Of a DNA stretch of 7,531 nucleotides, positions 6,101 through 7,531 are shown piece after piece. Position 1 is the first letter of the stretch. Every line of letters starts with the position of its first letter. Source of the DNA: CAYLLN01 sp036496265 (lineage in GTDB: Bacteria; Planctomycetota; Planctomycetia; Pirellulales; Pirellulaceae); the NCBI GenBank assembly GCA_036496265.1, contig DASXLL010000160.1, forward strand, positions 1 through 7,531. The letters run 5' to 3'. The notes under the pieces were generated by a model. It had not been told where the DNA came from and searched no databases. It saw nothing but the letters and a program-made list of their open reading frames with translations. The position numbers and the translations under genes are program-made.

Positions 6101-7531
6101 TCGGCCTCTTCCTTGGCCAATTCGGCCGCTTGCCGCTGTTTCTCTTCTTCCTGCCGCGCGGCGACAGCCTGCGTTCGCTGCTCTTCCGCCACGCCCTTCT
6201 GTCGCACCGCCTCGGTTCGCTGTTCTTCTGCGACGCCCTTTTGCTCGACGGCGACTTTTTCAGCCTTAACCGCGACTTTTTCTGCGGCTAGAGCACGAGC
6301 AGCCTCGGATCGAATCCAGAAAAACGCGCCGGTGATGATGACGAAAATCGTGGCGACGAGCGCCAGACCCACGCGCCGCGCCGTCCGCAAGCGCCGCTGG
6401 CGCGATTCGCGCTCGGCCCGCGATTTTTCGAGTTTCTCGATTACGGCAGCATGAGCTGGCTCTTTTTTGTTGACGAGCGACAAGCCCAAGTCAAAGTCGC
6501 CTTTGCGCTCCGCGCTTTCGGCGTAGGCCAAAGCCGCTTCGATGGTACCGGCCTTGGCCTTCGTGTTGCCGTTCCACAGACTATATGCCTCCTGAAAGGC
6601 AAACAGCGAACGCGCGTATGTGTCGTATTGATCCGAGCGGCGGGCTTCTTCGAGATCGTCCTGCGCCCGCGAGCCGAGCGCGATGCTTTCGATATGCGCC
6701 TGATATTGCTTAACCGCATTCTGGAAGTCGCGGACGCTTTGATAGCGGTCCTCGGGCTTGGTCGCCATCGCCTTGAGTGCGATTTCGACCAGCTCGCCCG
6801 TTTTTTCCGTCGGCACGATCTCATTTTTGGCCGCGGCCATCAAGCAGCGCGTGACGGTTTTGCCGGTATGGGCTCGCACGCCGGTCACGATTTCGTAGAG
6901 AATCGCGCCGAGCAGATAGATGTCGCTGTGGAAACCGATGGTGTCGATTGGGCCCATGGCCATTTCGGGCGCCATGTAGCCGGGCGTTCCGCCCATGGCG
7001 ACATTGGCCGGCGGGCTGCCAATCATGAGGGCGAGGCCCCAGTCCATCACGAGCACTTCGCCGAAATCGCCGAGCATGACGTTTTCGGGCTTGAGATCGC
7101 GGTGGATGACGTCCTTGGAATGGGCGAACGCGACCGCGTCGGCCACTTTCATGAGAATTTCCAGGTTCTCATGCACCGTGTTCTTCTTGACCGAGTTATC
7201 CCAGGGCGTGCCCTTCACATGCTTCATCGCATAGAAGATCGCGCCGGCTTCATCGCGGCCGAGGTCATAAATCGGCACGATGTTGGGATGCTCAAGATCG
7301 CCAGTAATGACGGCTTCGGCCAGGAATTTTTCGCGCTGAAACGATTCTTGCTGCCCAGTCTTTTTGAGCATTTTCAGGGCGACCACGCGGCGAATTGACT
7401 GCTGCCGCGCGGCATAGACGATGCCCATGCCGCCTTCGCCAAGCTTCTTCGACAGGTTGTAGTCGATCCGCTCGTGCGCTCGTTCCGGGCCGGTATCTTC
7501 CGGCCGGAGCACACGCGGTTGAATCACGAGC
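3112..7531 (-). CDS. Membrane-anchored Ser/Thr protein kinase with coiled coil and 21 WD40 repeats, 5' partial
   Basis: Numbering is from the GTG at 7525-7527. The frame stays open to the window edge (a Leu codon precedes it), so the true start is probably outside; 1471 residues are counted, ending in TAA. Kinase domain, about 23-275: glycine loop GEGGMG (31-35), Lys52 in ALKML, catalytic loop HRDLKPEN with Asp144, metal-binding Asp162 in MDWG (Trp replaces the Phe of DFG), GTPGYMAPE with Glu188, and Asp202 in SDIYLLG. This is the PknB/Pkn2-like (Hanks-type) family, with all core catalytic residues present, so it should phosphorylate Ser/Thr on unknown targets. A helical juxtamembrane region (280-380) ends in basic residues. 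A single transmembrane helix follows at about 386-405, then an Ala/Glu/Lys/Arg-rich coiled coil (406-490) and a NWEWGRLRYLC segment often seen before WD40 arrays in planctomycete kinases. WD40 repeats run from about 545 to 1453. The positive-inside rule puts the kinase in the cytoplasm and the propellers outside. The promoter is not in the window. Confidence 0.93.
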   Translation of the reverse strand, partial: LVIQPRVLRPEDTGPERAHERIDYNLSKKLGEGGMGIVYAARQQSIRRVVALKMLKKTGQQESFQREKFLAEAVITGDLEHPNIVPIYDLGRDEAGAIFYAMKHVKGTPWDNSVKKNTVHENLEILMKVADAVAFAHSKDVIHRDLKPENVMLGDFGEVLVMDWGLALMIGSPPANVAMGGTPGYMAPEMAMGPIDTIGFHSDIYLLGAILYEIVTGVRAHTGKTVTRCLMAAAKNEIVPTEKTGELVEIALKAMATKPEDRYQSVRDFQNAVKQYQAHIESIALGSRAQDDLEEARRSDQYDTYARSLFAFQEAYSLWNGNTKAKAGTIEAALAYAESAERKGDFDLGLSLVNKKEPAHAAVIEKLEKSRAERESRQRRLRTARRVGLALVATIFVIITGAFFWIRSEAARALAAEKVAVKAEKVAVEQKGVAEEQRTEAVRQKGVAEEQRTQAVAARQEEEKQRQAAELAKEEADRQREFADTARKQEEYEAYIARIGLAAAKIEENAFDHALELISQCPQPLRNWEWGRLRYLCSRDLKSFDCGQPLEAVAVSADGKQMATGGWGGEVRVQTIENGEQVASFPSGGTYVFSLAFSPDGKELAVGTNAKPEFISLFDPATGKRLRSLHGHSDAVLSLAFSQDGSKLLSGSYDGAARLWNLADGTSREFRGHDWWVWSVAFSPDEKRFVTASQDGSAIVWNIATGQASPPFLAHTGPVYSAAFSPDGEHVATGSYDKSILIWRPQDLKTQDLDKLLNQLVSDTITPQQTPFVGLEGHTAGVRTVRFSSDGKLLVSGGNDNNVCVWDVATHQMVKKLRGHASRVSAALFMPGNDRVLSAAYDHYAKLWNISKYEEVRVLGGRVLKGHHDSVLGATFSPDGKTVVTASRDRSAVAWDVATGKQLRSYTEGHAYLASAALFFPDGKRVLTAAVDNTARIWDMATGTQLVTLEGTGTAAAVALSHDGQWIVTGSDDKLLRVWNSEGQALREIRGFTSDVTSLAVSLDDRFIITGDSIGRCRLLKADTGEMVWETRKHSATITAAAFLPSGKRVLTSSLDNSVAQWDVEKGTEDLRLILKHPEPVTAMAVSTDGTRVLTASVDNVVRYWDTDKAEVLKTIPYAAAPTTEVAFSPDGRRGMTTTSDHRLHLWDLASGNEIHAPGEKQGAFLDLSATTLVLWSGSFSADGTRLLTVGGAEAHLWEAADAKQLMTFSPQSAVSSVQFAKGGEQIVTGSWDNSARIWNAATGATLVKLGGVHTRFVNASVFSPDGTRVLTASDDKTVRMWDATNGKLVASFVGHEGRVTDVAFSSDGKWIVTASDDKTARIWDVSTGEVLHVLKGHTQAVLCARFSNDGKRVVTGSDDTTAKLWDATTGEPLGITLAGHTASVTSVAFTPDSLRVLTGSKDITAKLWDPQSGKEILTLTGHTEEITTVSASPDGSSLLTGSRDGTAIVWLTMPWTDAAPVAMSLPQYRPE
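6167..6250 (-). repeat. Two 42-bp tandem units encoding 14-residue coiled-coil repeats
   Basis: Units at 6167-6208 and 6209-6250 match at 31 of 42 bases by direct comparison. They encode VEQKGVAEEQRTEA and VRQKGVAEEQRTQA (kinase residues 427-454), identical at 12 of 14 positions. Fourteen residues equal two heptads, so gain or loss of one unit would lengthen the coiled coil without breaking its register. A shorter 21-bp duplication lies next to it at 6251-6292, encoding AEKVAVK-like heptads. The coiled coil links the transmembrane helix to the WD40 array and may mediate dimerisation; that role is inferred. Confidence 0.75.

Noticed and set aside
7036..7044. DWG in place of DFG as a sign of a pseudokinase
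   Set aside because: The metal-binding Asp is kept, as are Lys52, the HRD Asp144 and the following Asn149, so the catalytic set is complete.
6451..7398. 315-codon open frame on the + strand opposite the kinase domain
   Set aside because: The opposite strand encodes all the kinase motifs in order. This frame has no recognisable motif and is an antisense shadow.
1..7531. A new defence, mobile or biosynthetic system
   Set aside because: The window has only two large genes with known domain types and one dead transposase. No nuclease, toxin, reverse transcriptase, CRISPR or biosynthetic enzyme was seen on either strand.

Overview
The window looks like part of a planctomycete chromosome, most likely from the Pirellulales. 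The clues are a very large membrane-anchored Ser/Thr kinase with a C-terminal WD40 array, a large PQQ-type beta-propeller protein with a helical/TPR front half, and a decayed transposase, all in moderately GC-rich DNA. This placement is an inference from gene architecture; there is no marker gene in the window.

Layout. Bases 1-2600 (+ strand) hold the 3' part of a helical/TPR plus PQQ-propeller gene whose start lies left of the window. Bases 2601-2758 carry no gene; the only structure there is a perfect 8-bp palindrome at 2673-2690. Bases 2759-3096 (- strand) hold a transposase remnant. It has lost its N-terminal half and an internal segment and carries stops and a frameshift. Bases 3112-7531 (- strand) hold one huge gene for a Pkn2/PknB-like kinase, transmembrane helix, coiled coil and WD40 array. 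It is complete at its 3' end, and its true start lies just right of the window.

The two large genes converge, so no promoter for either is visible. Both are modular proteins ending in beta-propellers, one PQQ-type with about eight blades and one WD40-type with 21 recognisable repeats. They are not an operon and nothing shows that they act together. The kinase has all the core catalytic residues and is predicted to sit in the cytoplasm, with the coiled coil and propellers across the membrane. It would then be a receptor-like kinase whose ligand or partner is unknown.

I found no RNA gene, CRISPR array, toxin-antitoxin pair or defence cassette. The unusual points are a 21-repeat propeller array that could form three seven-bladed propellers, a kinase activation loop poor in phosphorylatable residues, and an insertion-sequence scar that abuts the kinase stop codon in the same frame.
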